NCBI GenBank assembly: GCA_002812745.2
Contig: NCSJ02000043.1
Location: 62,001 to 126,000 of the forward strand
Length of the DNA: 64,000 bases
Reading direction: 5' to 3'
Source: Scytalidium lignicola
Taxonomy: Eukaryota > Ascomycota > Leotiomycetes
The notes beneath the pieces are model-generated. The model did not search any database. It saw nothing but the letters and a program-made list of their open reading frames with translations, and had not been told where the DNA came from. Below are positions 24,483-34,621 of the stretch, piece by piece (the first letter of the stretch is position 1; each line of letters begins with the position of its first letter). Position numbers and translations under genes: made by a program.

Positions 24483-25646
24483 TTAAACATATGAGAGGTA
24501 GGGGGAGAAGCCTACCTTAACAGACCTCTGAACGGCTTCGTCTAATGGTACTCGCACTCTGTATCCCAACCTCTCCTTCGCCTTCGAGTTATTGAAATAC
24601 GCCGTTCTGCAACAATGGGACACCATTGCAGGCTGCATAGGACTCTTCTTCCCCATAAGCCAACAAATAGAGGTTATAATATAAGCCATAAGTGTAGCCT
24701 GCCATAGAGGAATGACTTTGGGTTTAATCTCAAGCTTGCCATCACCTATAGCGTCCGCCAAACTAACCCAGAGTGCGTGTGGAAGATCCCAGAAATGCCA
24801 TCGAGGCTCATCATTGGTTGTGTAGAAGACCTCTCCATCAACACGCTTGTTCTCAGGGATAGGGGCAAGGGAGCTGTGCGCTTTGAGAAGAGCATCTGCG
24901 GCCAGGATGTGGGCATAGGCATGATTACCAACATAGGTCCAGTCGAAGATATTACTATTGTCGCCAATTTGTACTCCTGTTTTACCTTCATTGTAACGCT
25001 GTACAAAGCCTGGTAGACTATTCCTGTCGCGCTCACCAAATATGGCGGAGGCGCAGAGAGCACATGTTAGCAATCCATTTTGTCTGTGGGCAGCTATGAC
25101 CATGTTCTCTGCTTCAGCCTAGAGATTGGATTAGAATTGCAGCCGTAAGTTTGGTTTCAAGGAGAAGATATATACCTTGGATCTTAGATACGGATCTTTT
25201 TGAGAGGCTCCCGTGATGACTGGCCATGTCTCATCGGCATTCTCTAAACTCATTGTTGGATTGTTCTTGATTACTGTGCTTGAGCTTGTATAAACAAATG
25301 CTTTAACTCCAGTCTTCTTAGATGCATCTAATAAGCACCTGGTTCCTTCCACATTTATTTTCCAGAACATTTCCGCCGTGGAGCTGGTTGGAGGCGGGCT
25401 GACAGTATTGATAACCACATCTGGCCTGATCTTCTCAAAGATGGGTAACACCTGCTTAATCGATGAGATATCCGCATCAAAATATTGAACGTCAGGGAAT
25501 TTGTTAGGCTCCTTTGAGCTGTTTCGACTTAAAATGTAGACTGATGCTTTGCATTCCGTCCGGAGGATATCCACAATGTAACTCCCAACGAAGCCACAAC
25601 CACTAATCACCGACACTTTCCCCAAGGAGAACTTTGATTCTGACAT
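24483..25646 (-). CDS. 3beta-HSD / sterol-4alpha-carboxylate dehydrogenase-like extended SDR
   Basis: Predicted NAD(P)-dependent oxidoreductase of the 3beta-hydroxysteroid dehydrogenase/isomerase family. Two exons, 25646-25176 and 25118-24483, give 368 residues. The nucleotide-binding motif is VSVISGCGFVGSYIVDIL. An NTVSPPP segment and FWKINVEGTRCLLDAS follow, then the active-site strand FVYTSSSTVI. The catalytic YxxxK appears as DPYLRSK, completed across the intron into AEAENMV. The C-terminal half has FDWTYVGNHAYAHILAADAL and a possible hydrophobic anchor, WQATLMAYIITSICWLMG. A GT dinucleotide near 24515 could allow a further small exon, so the last residues are uncertain. It lies tail to tail with the BVMO, and the two chemistries (ketone formation, then oxygen insertion) would fit a sequence of steps; this is inference. 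Confidence 0.88.
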
Positions 25647-26117
25647 TTTTGAATACTAAATGAATTTTCTAAAATATAAATATAAATTACAGGATTCTCA
25701 TCGATTTATATTGGCATCTGAGTGGAGTGGTCGAGATCTATGGTCTTATGTCAGATGGTCCTTTATTGGAGGATCGTATTCATATACGAATAAGCAATAA
25801 GAAACGTCACTAATTAGCACAGTACTGTGCCGAGTAAGAGTCTCAAGCGGCAATACGAGATGTGGCTTGCTATATCCATTTTATATTTATGGCATGAGAT
25901 AAAGATGTGTTGAAGTTTTCCCAATTGAGCTGCCACGTCTATAATTTAGAGGCGGAGATTGTGACGAGTTAGGCTGTGGAGAGGGTTAGTCATAGCTTCA
26001 AATTTACTTGAGATGAAAAATATATTTACAATATGAGTGCAGTTGTGTTGCTCTTGTTAGTTAAAGTAGAACATTTGATTCATTGAAAGTGGGGTTTTAC
26101 ATCGAACTCTAGACTAC
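25647..26117. other. AT-rich upstream flank of the SDR gene
   Basis: Promoter side of the SDR gene followed by AT-rich DNA that begins the repeat-laden tract. No gene seen. Confidence 0.4.
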
Positions 26118-26118
26118 C

Positions 26119-26285
26119 ATAGAATCTTAGGTGTAAAGACTCTGAACTAAAAGCAAAATCTAACGCTATATAGTATTATCAGCGACGTCTGCACTAGAAG
26201 AAGATCATTCGGTAAGAAAACTGTAAAGCGTTAATTAGCTCTATCCTTGCTTAGTTAGTTCAGAGTCCTCACAACTGAGATTCTA
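26119..26285. repeat. short inverted repeat (hairpin, about 165 bp)
   Basis: The left arm around 26119-26166 (TAGAATCTTAGGTGTAAAGA, then CTCTGAACTAA) is matched in reverse by 26227-26285 (TTAGTTCAGAGTCCTCACAA, then CTGAGATTCTA). The differences are mostly transitions, as after RIP. It may be a tiny MITE or a foldback remnant; no target duplication was seen. Confidence 0.55.
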
Positions 26286-26295
26286 CAGTACTGTA

Positions 26296-26924
26296 TGCTT
26301 TTCGTGCCTGTTTTTCACGAATTCTAGCCCGTACATGCACTTTTAATACGCATCTCATAGAAACTCAATGTCTCTATATTTATTAGTTTCACTTAATTAG
26401 ATAATTCTGAAGTTCTTAATATATAACAAATCGAATTTAATTGTTTTTTGACTACATTATAATTTTAAAATTACATTGAGAAACTACTTAAACTATTAAA
26501 TTTGTTATTCACGATTTCTTGGCGATGAATTTATATTTGTTACGGCTTTTAACGTCTTATATAAGACTATATATAGGGATATCTTGTTCCCATATCATGT
26601 GGCCTCATATATACAGTAGTAACTGTAGTAGCTGCAATACAGGCCTCCTTCCTATTCTACCGCACCGTGTCATTTGATTGGTTGGTTGGTTAGCTGCTTT
26701 CAGCTACGCTCTATGGCCATACAGCGCGCTCACCTATAAACCCCATATCGCTACCGCACGTAATCAACCTTACAACCCAATAATACACTTACAATATATT
26801 TGAAAAACCCTTTAATTTTAAGTTTTAAGTTTATTTGTTTAATCTTATGCATTGAGTTTATATAAGACGAGCACTGAAAGTGCGTGCGCGGGCTAAAATT
26901 CGCGAAAAACAAACACGAAAAGCA
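26296..26924. mobile_element. non-autonomous TIR element (MITE-like, 629 bp, TA flanks)
   Basis: The left end TGCTTTTCGTGCCTGTTTTT is matched in reverse by the right end, which reads AAAAACAAACACGAAAAGCA. The similarity runs inward for about 50 bases (through TTCTAGCCCGTACATGCAC and its counterpart). Both ends are flanked by TA (26294-26295 and 26925-26926), the target preference of Tc1/mariner/pogo elements. The interior has no coding capacity and is AT-rich. Most mismatches between arms are C/T or G/A. Confidence 0.7.
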
Positions 26925-27089
26925 TACTCCATATATAATCCTAGCTGATGATTAGAATGAGCTTAACAAATTTTTCAAGATAGACTTGTAATATATAAGT
27001 TGACCAGTTATACTAGTACATTAAAAACCAGTATAACTTAGACACTCTGTCTTTTAACAATCTGTAAAAGAGAATAAACTATAGATCAA

Positions 27090-27453
27090 TGTCACGACCC
27101 CTCTATTTGGAGGCCTGAGGCTCAATAACACTGGTTACACAGAGAACCTCTAAAATAGAAAGGAGTCGGGATCACGTGATGGACCTAGGGGAACCCTGGG
27201 GTCCAGGGGATCTAGAGCCTGGGAGGCTCCCGGGTCCAGGAAGTACGAAGGTCTATATAAGTAGATAGTTTTCTTAGTTAGATGGAGCTTCGTGCTCAAC
27301 TCAAATAGAATATCTTACAGAAAGATCTTCTAGTAACAACTCAACCAGTGCTTGTGACTTTACATTCGTGTAGAACCCCTGAGCGAACGATACGGTATCA
27401 TCATACGGAAGATACACGGATACCCTATTGACGGGTATACGAGGTACGTTACA
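27090..27453. mobile_element. solo LTR (364 bp) with 5-bp target duplication ATCAA
   Basis: The segment starts TGTCACGACCCCTC and ends GGTACGTTACA, so it has TG...CA ends. It is flanked on both sides by ATCAA (27085-27089 and 27454-27458). A TATATAAG box lies near 27254 and CTCGTGCTCAACTC follows, as in a retrotransposon promoter. No internal region adjoins, so this is a recombination-derived solo LTR. Its composition is far less AT-rich than the surrounding DNA, which suggests a later insertion. Confidence 0.85.
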
Positions 27454-28164
27454 ATCAAGTCAGAAACAAAGCTTTTCTCCTATTCTAAGTTTAACTTCTA
27501 TCTTAAATAAATTAGAAGAATTATAAATTTGATAAACATCTTAACTATATATTACTTCTACTAAGGTATGCTTAATGTAATTAATAATAAGTTTTTACCC
27601 TTTCTAATGTATTTTCTGGTAAATTAAAAGACAATTTACAAATACAAGCAAAGTTATAGTACATAATCAAGTTGTACATCAACAACCTCTTATAAGAACA
27701 TTTAATAGAGTATATATAAATGAACATGTTCAACTTAATATACAAGATGCTTATTTGAACGATGAGATTACCAAAAATAAGTTAACATAAATGTTTACTC
27801 ATATAAGTGTTCAACATTGTCTTGTCAACCGTTCTAAAGTGCTTTTAAGCTTAATAGATTAAGTTATGAGTAAAGATTATAATATCACCATCCTCTAACA
27901 ATAAGTTAATATAAATTATAAACAACTTAAAACAAAATATAATTTCATCAGACATATACTAAAGAAAAAGATATAAGAGTACAATAAGCTTTAAAACTAA
28001 TTAAAAAGCAAGAAGAAAAATATAAAAGAAACAGTATATAATGTTTACAACTAAGATTATAAATGTTGTACATATAACAAGATAATGAGAATACAACTTT
28101 ACTTATTAATAATCGAAAAGCTAATCGAAGAACTAGACTTGTTACGGATCTTACCGTCACAACC

Positions 28165-28460
28165 TGATAAGTGCTAAAATAGCAGCTTATAAGAGATCGA
28201 TGATCAACGAAGGATTAAGTCACGTGACTAATACAAGTCTACAAGGTCTACAAGTCTAAGTGTTAGATTTGTTAGACCAGGTAAAACGCCTACATATTGA
28301 TAGAACAATATTTGTCTATATAAGAACATATTCTTTAAGCTTTAGTTAAAAACCTCGTGTTCAACTTAAGTTATAACTCTAATATATATACTTGTTTACT
28401 ATAACTACAGACAGCTTACTTTTACATAAATCTAACGAAAGTGACCAGACCTACCTTACA
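28165..28460. repeat. possible decayed LTR (about 296 bp)
   Basis: Starts TGATAAGTGCTAAAATAGCA and ends CTACCTTACA. It contains TCACGTGAC, a TATATAAG box near 28318 and CTCGTGTTCAACTTAAG, the same order of promoter-like words as in the solo LTR at 27090. No target duplication was found, so the boundaries are tentative. Confidence 0.4.
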
Positions 28461-29420
28461 TGACCGTGTTGTAAAAAGTCTTATAACAAGACTAAAGACT
28501 TAAAATCTAACATCAGCTTATAAAGTGAACTCAACTAAGGAAGATACTTTATGATTTCTCATTATACTTGACTTTACAGCAAATAATTACTTGAAAAGTA
28601 ACTGCAATTATTCTCCTTATTACACTTGCTTTTTGTTAAAAATACCAAATTCGTCAATTATAATACTTCCTAACCGTATATGAAAATCCAATTAAACAAA
28701 AGTCTCCTTGTTTTACATCTTAGTCACAATATAAACAGTTTCTACTTGTTTACAAAAAGACTTAATGTATCCTTTGTCTTGGTAATACACAGTTAAGTTA
28801 TAAATAACAAACGTGTAAATTTTCTTGCATGTCACACATGATGATTCATATTCAGAAGGTTCATCACTTAGACTGTATACCAGCAAACGTACTAGTTATT
28901 TGCGTACATCCTATGTGTATAACTTATAAGATAACTCTCAAAAACAAAGGTCATTTCAAAAATCATGTCGTTAAAGTCTACAAAATTCGCCTTCGACATT
29001 AAAAGGATTTACCTGCATTCAAGGAATAGTATCATAGCCTTAAGTTAGTTTTGGTTTACATCTTGTTAATTGTACATATTAATGATAAATTGGCTTAACG
29101 TTAGTGTTGTGTCACCTTCTTTATTACAGCCATTTCGCTTTTGTTATCTTGTAAAAGCATATTTTCAAGTACTTGCCAGAAGATCAATATATTCTTAATT
29201 AATAAGACTATAACTTTCTTAACACAGTATCGATAAATTGATGTTAACACCATATCATTACTCATTACAAATTAATTTTCNTTTTTAATACTCTGTAAAA
29301 TGTATTTTAACTGTCAACTATAGAATCAGTTTACACTTGACTAATAAGACTTTCGGAATTATTAACATGTTATTAAGATAACCTAAGATAATATTAGACG
29401 AAAAAATCATAATCTCATGA

Positions 29421-29553
29421 AGGTTTATGATTGTACAATTGCACAAGTTTGTACGAGCTCAGAGCTTGTACAACCAAATAGCTTGTACTAATAGAAAACT
29501 TGTACTCACAGAAAATTTGTACTAGCAAATAACTTGCACTTACAGAAAACTTG
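29421..29553. repeat. degenerate short tandem repeat around ACTTGTACT
   Basis: At least six copies of a variable unit built on (A)ACTTGTACT with AGAAA or CAAAT between them, spaced about 18-20 bases. It ends exactly where the MITE-like element begins. Units diverge by several bases. There is no palindromic repeat with unique spacers and no cas-like gene, so it is not a CRISPR array. Confidence 0.65.
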
Positions 29554-29797
29554 TACGTAAGGGGGTGCAAGAAATGACTGGGCCACCCCATGCAAGCGAG
29601 CACTTTTGGGCCAAATCAGGAGATTTTCTCACGCTGTTTTGGTAATATCGTGGAAATATTGTATGACATGAGGAATTCAAACTGGTGTGATCGCTTGGTA
29701 GTGTTAAAGCAGCTTTAAAATCTGGCTAAATTGTGCAGATGATTGGCTTATAGCCTTACATGGGGTGGCCCATTCATTTCTTGCACCCCCTTACGTA
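29554..29797. mobile_element. MITE-like element with 39-bp terminal inverted repeats
   Basis: The left end, 29554-29592 (TACGTAAGGGGGTGCAAGAA...), is an inverted copy of the right end, 29759-29797, with a single mismatch in 39 bases. The outermost TA on each side fits a TA target duplication. The total is 244 bp with a non-coding centre. This matches a non-autonomous Tc1/mariner-type element. The near identity of the ends within a decayed tract suggests that it is young. Confidence 0.8.
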
Positions 29798-29940
29798 CAT
29801 GGAAAGTGTATGATTCCAGAAGATTCTAGAAACTGAGTGGCAATTATCAGCTACTATAAAGGCATATGCTCCCCTTAAACCCTTTATGAAATAGAGATNA
29901 AAAAGAAAAAGATATTATAAAGTCGATGATAATTACTAGA

Positions 29941-32642
29941 CTAGCTTATATTATATAAACTTTGATCTTTGCATCCAAGAATAAAAACTTTCCCTGATGA
30001 GTATCCTAAAGCAAGATTTTGTTTCGAAACAGTTATACAAGTTGGTGATCGGTATTCAGGAGGTAGCCAGACAATATTTGAGTTACCATCTGTTATCCAA
30101 TCCTTTGACACAAGTAGAGTATTCACTGCTTTGCTGTCTGGCGAGAAGGTTACAGACCAGACCNAATCCGAGTGGCCTTCGAGCGTTTGTAGTACTGCTC
30201 CTGTAGTAGCATCCCAAAGCCGGACTGTGTTATCCGCAGAGCCCGAGATAATCTGTTTACCGTCTGGCGAGAAGGCTACAGACCAGACCCGATCCGAGTG
30301 ACCTTCAAGCGTCTGTAATGTCGCACTCCAATTTGCTTGCATTTTTGGTTTTATTTTTATCCAAGCTGGAATATCTTTCTCGAATTGATTCCGAATAAGA
30401 CTTTTTTCTGGGGCAAAGACAAGTGCGGAACAGTATACTTGAAGAGGATTTTGTTCAATCACAGATCGGTTAAATAAGGCAAACCGCTTTGCATCATTTG
30501 TGAATGTATATAAGTCTGGGCTTTTATCTTCCTAAATATAGATTAGCTGAGATTCTCTTGTATGTTATGAAGGCTTACATCTAAAATGGACTGCAGAGTT
30601 GTAATCATCGTGATGCTTTCAGAAGCATCCCCTAGAAGACTCATTGCTTCAAACCAATGTATTATATGCTCTTGAAGAAAAGTATATACCAAGTCTTTAT
30701 CGATAGGACCATCTTTACCCTTCTCTAAATGATAGGTCCAGTAGCGACAAGCATACTGCACTTCTGCTGGCAGGTGAGCGTTGATAACTTGATCACTAAT
30801 CTCACTTCGGCATATTCCAGGTTTCTGCACATTGCAAATATCTTTCTTAAGACGGTTACACAATAGTCGAAGGCATTTGGTAGCTATTGTGTTATGTGTC
30901 TTTGTCTCATCTACCCAGATTGGGCCTTTTCCACGTCTCAGGGGGTCAAGAAGGAAGTCCCGGAAAGAAAGGTGTAGCAATCTTATAGGGTATGCTTGGT
31001 CAATAGGAATACTAAGAACAGAGTGCAGTAAGTCTAGCCTGAAAGCAATATCATCCTTTGGAATACAAAGGAGGCTTGCTAATGAAATGATAGAGAGTGG
31101 ACTGGCAAGGACGACAATTACCCCAACCACCTCTTGGAATTCCTTGACTAGTTTCTTTTTCTCTGATTCGTCTTGTCCAATCAGCAGCTGGTCCAAAATT
31201 GGGAGGTACGTTCTATCTAGTTTTGAAGCCTGACTTGCTGTTTGGTATTCTAAAATATGAACCAGACGCTCTTTTGGGTTCCATCTTGGGTCTCTAACAA
31301 AGCGACATACGGTTGTCGCAAAGATGAAAAGCGGAACCGCCATCTGAACCAAAGCTTGAATATTCTCTTGGCTAGGCCAATCTTTAGGCAGCGACCGGTC
31401 AAGTCGTATTTCTGTGAACTCATGCTGCAGGTATAGAGATATATCATGCTCAATTGTTGCTGGAAATATTTCGTGAAGAACTAGATCCTGGTATGTGCTT
31501 CCATCCATTTTCTTGAAGCCAATGCGGATTGGCAGCTCTGGCCTGCTAGTTACGAAGATCCGTAGGCATATCGATGTCATATCTCGGAACTGCGATAAAA
31601 GAAGAAGAATGGTCTTTATATCCTCTTCTCGCTCGCATTCGTCCAACGCGTCGACCACAATGACAAGTTTTGAAGGCAGTAGAGAACTATCTTGCAGCTT
31701 AGACAAAGGCTGCCAAATAAGTTTCTCAAATTGCTCTCTTAAAGCCTTTTCGGAAATAGCAGGGTCGTCATCGATTGCGTTCCCGATAAATGGGCTCAGA
31801 CTAGGCACTTTGGTTACCAACTGAGCAGCGATAGTGGTAAAGAACCTAGCCGCATTCCCACGATCACCTTCGCCCCTCTTGAAGAAGAAGCTACCACCAA
31901 GCTGGCATTTATCTGAGAAAGATTGTGCGACTGTTCTGGAGATCGTTGACTTTCCTGTACCGGCCATGCCATTTAACCAGAATATACATTTGCCTTGCAC
32001 GTCTTCTACCCAGTTCTCGATTTCACAAAGTAAATCAACTCTCGTATTCGGAAGGCATCTTGGATTGTGTTCATCTGAGTGTGAGTTGAATTCTGCGCCT
32101 TTAGCAGTCGGTAGTTTGGCTAAGTCAATCTTCTGGTGTACTCCAAAAATAAGCGTACTACCAGAATAGAATTATTGGTATTCGAATGTTATAGGATAAA
32201 AAAGATTTATTGACAGAACTTACGTTTGGTCAACTAGTAGAGCCAGCGAAATTGTCTGCTTACATCTTTCGAGGTCGTTAATAACGTTATCGATTCCTTT
32301 CCTCTCAAATGGCCACTTTAGAGCTCGGAATCCGAGACGGCTCATCGTCTTCTGTGCTCTCCCAAATTCCAGCTTTGTGCCCAGTTGTCTCAGCTGTAAA
32401 AAACAACCTTGAAGTGCATCTTGCAGTTTCCGTGAAGCTGTGAGCTGTATCTTGCTTGGCCCTTGGAGCAGTGTCTCAACTCCCCGAACTACTTCGGCAA
32501 GGCTATCAACTTCTTGCTTAAGTCGTTCGATGTCGGCTTTAGCGTGCTTGACCGCAAGAGAGTACTGCATGCAAGCTGAGGCAATTTTGGCGGACAATTC
32601 GACGACCGCGATAACATTTGCAGCTACCCCAAGACCTTCCAT
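29941..32642 (-). CDS. HeLo-like / NACHT / WD40 STAND protein (fungal NLR)
   Basis: Predicted cytosolic signal-transducing NTPase of the fungal NLR class, whose members act in allorecognition and regulated cell death. Three exons, 32642-32224, 32157-30579 and 30531-29941, give 862 residues. Residues 1-140 (start [20 protein letters not shown]) match the fungal STAND N-terminal HeLo-like domain. Next come a linker, [20 protein letters not shown], and the NACHT domain with Walker [11 protein letters not shown] and Walker [13 protein letters not shown]. The C-terminus carries WD40 units [20 protein letters not shown] and [18 protein letters not shown] with an exact 42-residue period (126 nt between 30137 and 30263). 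Only one full and one partial unit remain before a closing sheet, [20 protein letters not shown], so a normal seven-bladed propeller cannot form from this copy. The N at 30164 lies in a WD40 codon. The gene is not visibly RIP-damaged although it sits among RIPed repeats. Confidence 0.9.
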
Positions 32643-33100
32643 TGCGGAAGCTAGCGACTAGTAGTGGGCCCCAAGATTGTGGAACAGGATGTGTTAAGGC
32701 TGCCCTTGATCGATTATTTCAAATGCCTCAGGAAAGCGGCGGTATAGTAACAAGAATCACTAGCTGGCTGTAACACACCCAGACCGAACGTCCTATACTG
32801 ATGTTGATCCGAACGTAGAGGAAACGCTCTTAATAACATCGCCATACAAAGTAGCATCACGACTGGGCCGCTGCCAACTTCTATTCCCCCTTGCTGCCCG
32901 ATTCGAGCGCCTCCAATTTTTGGTCCTGGTATTCACCAGCCAACCAGACAGATCCCTCAACTGGACTGTGCTCACGGATGCCGTTCCATTGGGTGGGTCC
33001 CATCCATGTAATACTGTAAATTTATCTGGTCCGTGCGCATATACATGTATTGTTTGTATGTGTTTGAGGAGCTGGACACCGATTTCGCTCGTAGCTGTAC
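32643..33100. promoter_or_regulatory. upstream region of the NLR gene up to the LINE junction
   Basis: About 460 bp of ordinary composition between the NLR start codon and the truncated LINE. It presumably contains the NLR promoter. No domain was found in its open frames. Confidence 0.4.
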
Positions 33101-33667
33101 ATGCGTTCAAGTGAAGAGAATAAGCTTCTGGATCTAGCTAAGCAAAAAGCGAAGGCAGCAACCTCACGAGGCGCTATTCCACGGAAACAGTTCCCATGCA
33201 TGCGATCAACTGCCCTTGGCATTGCACAATCCAAGCGAGGCACGACCAAAAGCTTACCAGAAAAGATTGGAAAACATTCCAAAAGAGTTAATACAGCATT
33301 ACCAGGCAAACATACACAATTGTTATATGACCAATTGTCACGAAAAGAAGTTAGCATACTTGCTCAACTTAGAACAAGCATAGCAAGATTGAACATATAC
33401 CTTTATCAGATCGAAGTAGCACTATTAGACGAGTGTGTATGTGGACAGGCAAGAGAAACAGTAGAACACTTCCTTTTCCGATACAGTAAATGGATATCAC
33501 ACCAGACAGAAATGCTTTAATACACTGATGTCCATAAAAGCAATATCTCTTTTTACCTTAGAGGAAAGTCATCAACAGATGGCAAAAATTGGACCTTGAA
33601 TATGAAAGCAGTACGAGCAATAATACAATTTGCAATAGCCATAGGTCAGTTTGATGTAGACCCTTAG
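33101..33667 (+). mobile_element. 5'-truncated LINE (Tad1-like) C-terminal fragment
   Basis: The reading frame matches the end of fungal non-LTR retrotransposon ORF2: ALPGKHTQLLYDQLSRKE, then LAQLRTSIARLNIYLYQIE and the zinc-knuckle-like CVCGQARETVEHFLF. After one stop (near 33520) the same reading continues to SFYLRGKSSTDGKNWTLNM and VRAIIQFAIAIGQFDVDP, ending at 33667. Everything 5' of about 33100 is missing, the usual LINE insertion outcome. Some expected Cys codons are replaced (FRYSKW), consistent with G-to-A decay. Confidence 0.8.
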
Positions 33668-34419
33668 CAAGGAGACTTATCTTAAAACTCATCACTTCTG
33701 AACTATCTAACCTTACATTAACCACCTTGTGTTATAAACAGGAGGTGCTACTTTAGTTGTTGAGGATAAGATGCTGAACACTTGAAGAAAGGCCTTCAAG
33801 CTAGCCTGTTAACATTATTAACCTATGAGAATCCGCACAGAGAGAGAGATAGTTTAAAAGAGAAGAGATACAAGCTAGAAGCAGTTGACATATGGGCTCA
33901 AGGAGGCAAGAATTCATCAAAACCTATAAGTTTATAATTTAATTGAAAGTTAAAATCAATATAAATTTAAATTATTCCAATATAAGATATTTGACTTTTT
34001 GAAGTCCAAATATCAAAAGTTAAAGAAAAAAAACCATTTTTAATAATATTTTCTTGTAAATTATATTTAAAAGAAATTAAAGAATTATTAAAGGTGTTGA
34101 ATTAGGCATAGTAAAATGGTGTGTAATCGGGGTTACTCAAATATATTATGGTGTTGTGGTGTAGTTACGTATGTACAAGTGAAGCTAGTTACTAGAAAGA
34201 AAGAAGTCATGAGACATGGTGCTTGAGGTGGCAACTAGGATATTATAACAAAAGGTTTTATTTAANTAAACTTTTAATTTTTTTATAATAAAATTATATA
34301 TAAGTTATGTATAATTTGTATAACTTGTATAGAATTATGTATAATATATAAATTTTATGAAAGTTAATTTTTTTTAGTATATTTTAATTAATTTGGTTTT
34401 TTTTAATTAATTTTAGTAT
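33668..34419. other. AT-rich DNA between LINE fragment and copia copy
   Basis: Very AT-rich, non-coding. Probably holds the LINE 3' UTR and RIPed spacer. An N lies near 34266. Confidence 0.4.
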
Positions 34420-34621
34420 TGTCGGTTCTACTTGTAGTACGTGGTACAGTATATAACTCTATGTAATATACTATTTATGCTTTTATGGTGGTTTGTTGTT
34501 TTTCAGGGGGAATGGGAGTGTTATGGAGTTGTAACAGCTCTGTAAGCTCTTATTGCCTAATCTAGACTAGTTTACACTGTACGTGCTCAGCACATGACTA
34601 TAGACGAATAATCTACTAACA
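34420..34621 (-). repeat. copia LTR (3' LTR of left copy)
   Basis: Plus-strand text starts TGTCGGTTCTACTTGTAG and ends TCTACTAACA, giving TG...CA ends. It is the diverged inverted counterpart of 43861-44058. Confidence 0.65.

Larger units (their letters stand above)
27459..29553. other. AT-rich decayed repeat tract
   Basis: About 2.1 kb of extremely AT-rich DNA without a sustained reading frame. Short stretches near 27700-28150 may derive from a retrotransposon gag region, but the decay prevents a firm call. No functional gene seen. Confidence 0.5.

Noticed and set aside
4674..25646. A secondary-metabolite cluster made of peroxidase, GMC oxidase, BVMO and SDR
   Set aside because: No backbone synthase, prenyltransferase or terpene cyclase is present, and the genes are separated by long gaps and unrelated genes.
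29421..29553. Spaced short repeats resembling a CRISPR array
   Set aside because: The units are degenerate, the spacing is simple-sequence, there are no cas genes, and the organism is a eukaryote.
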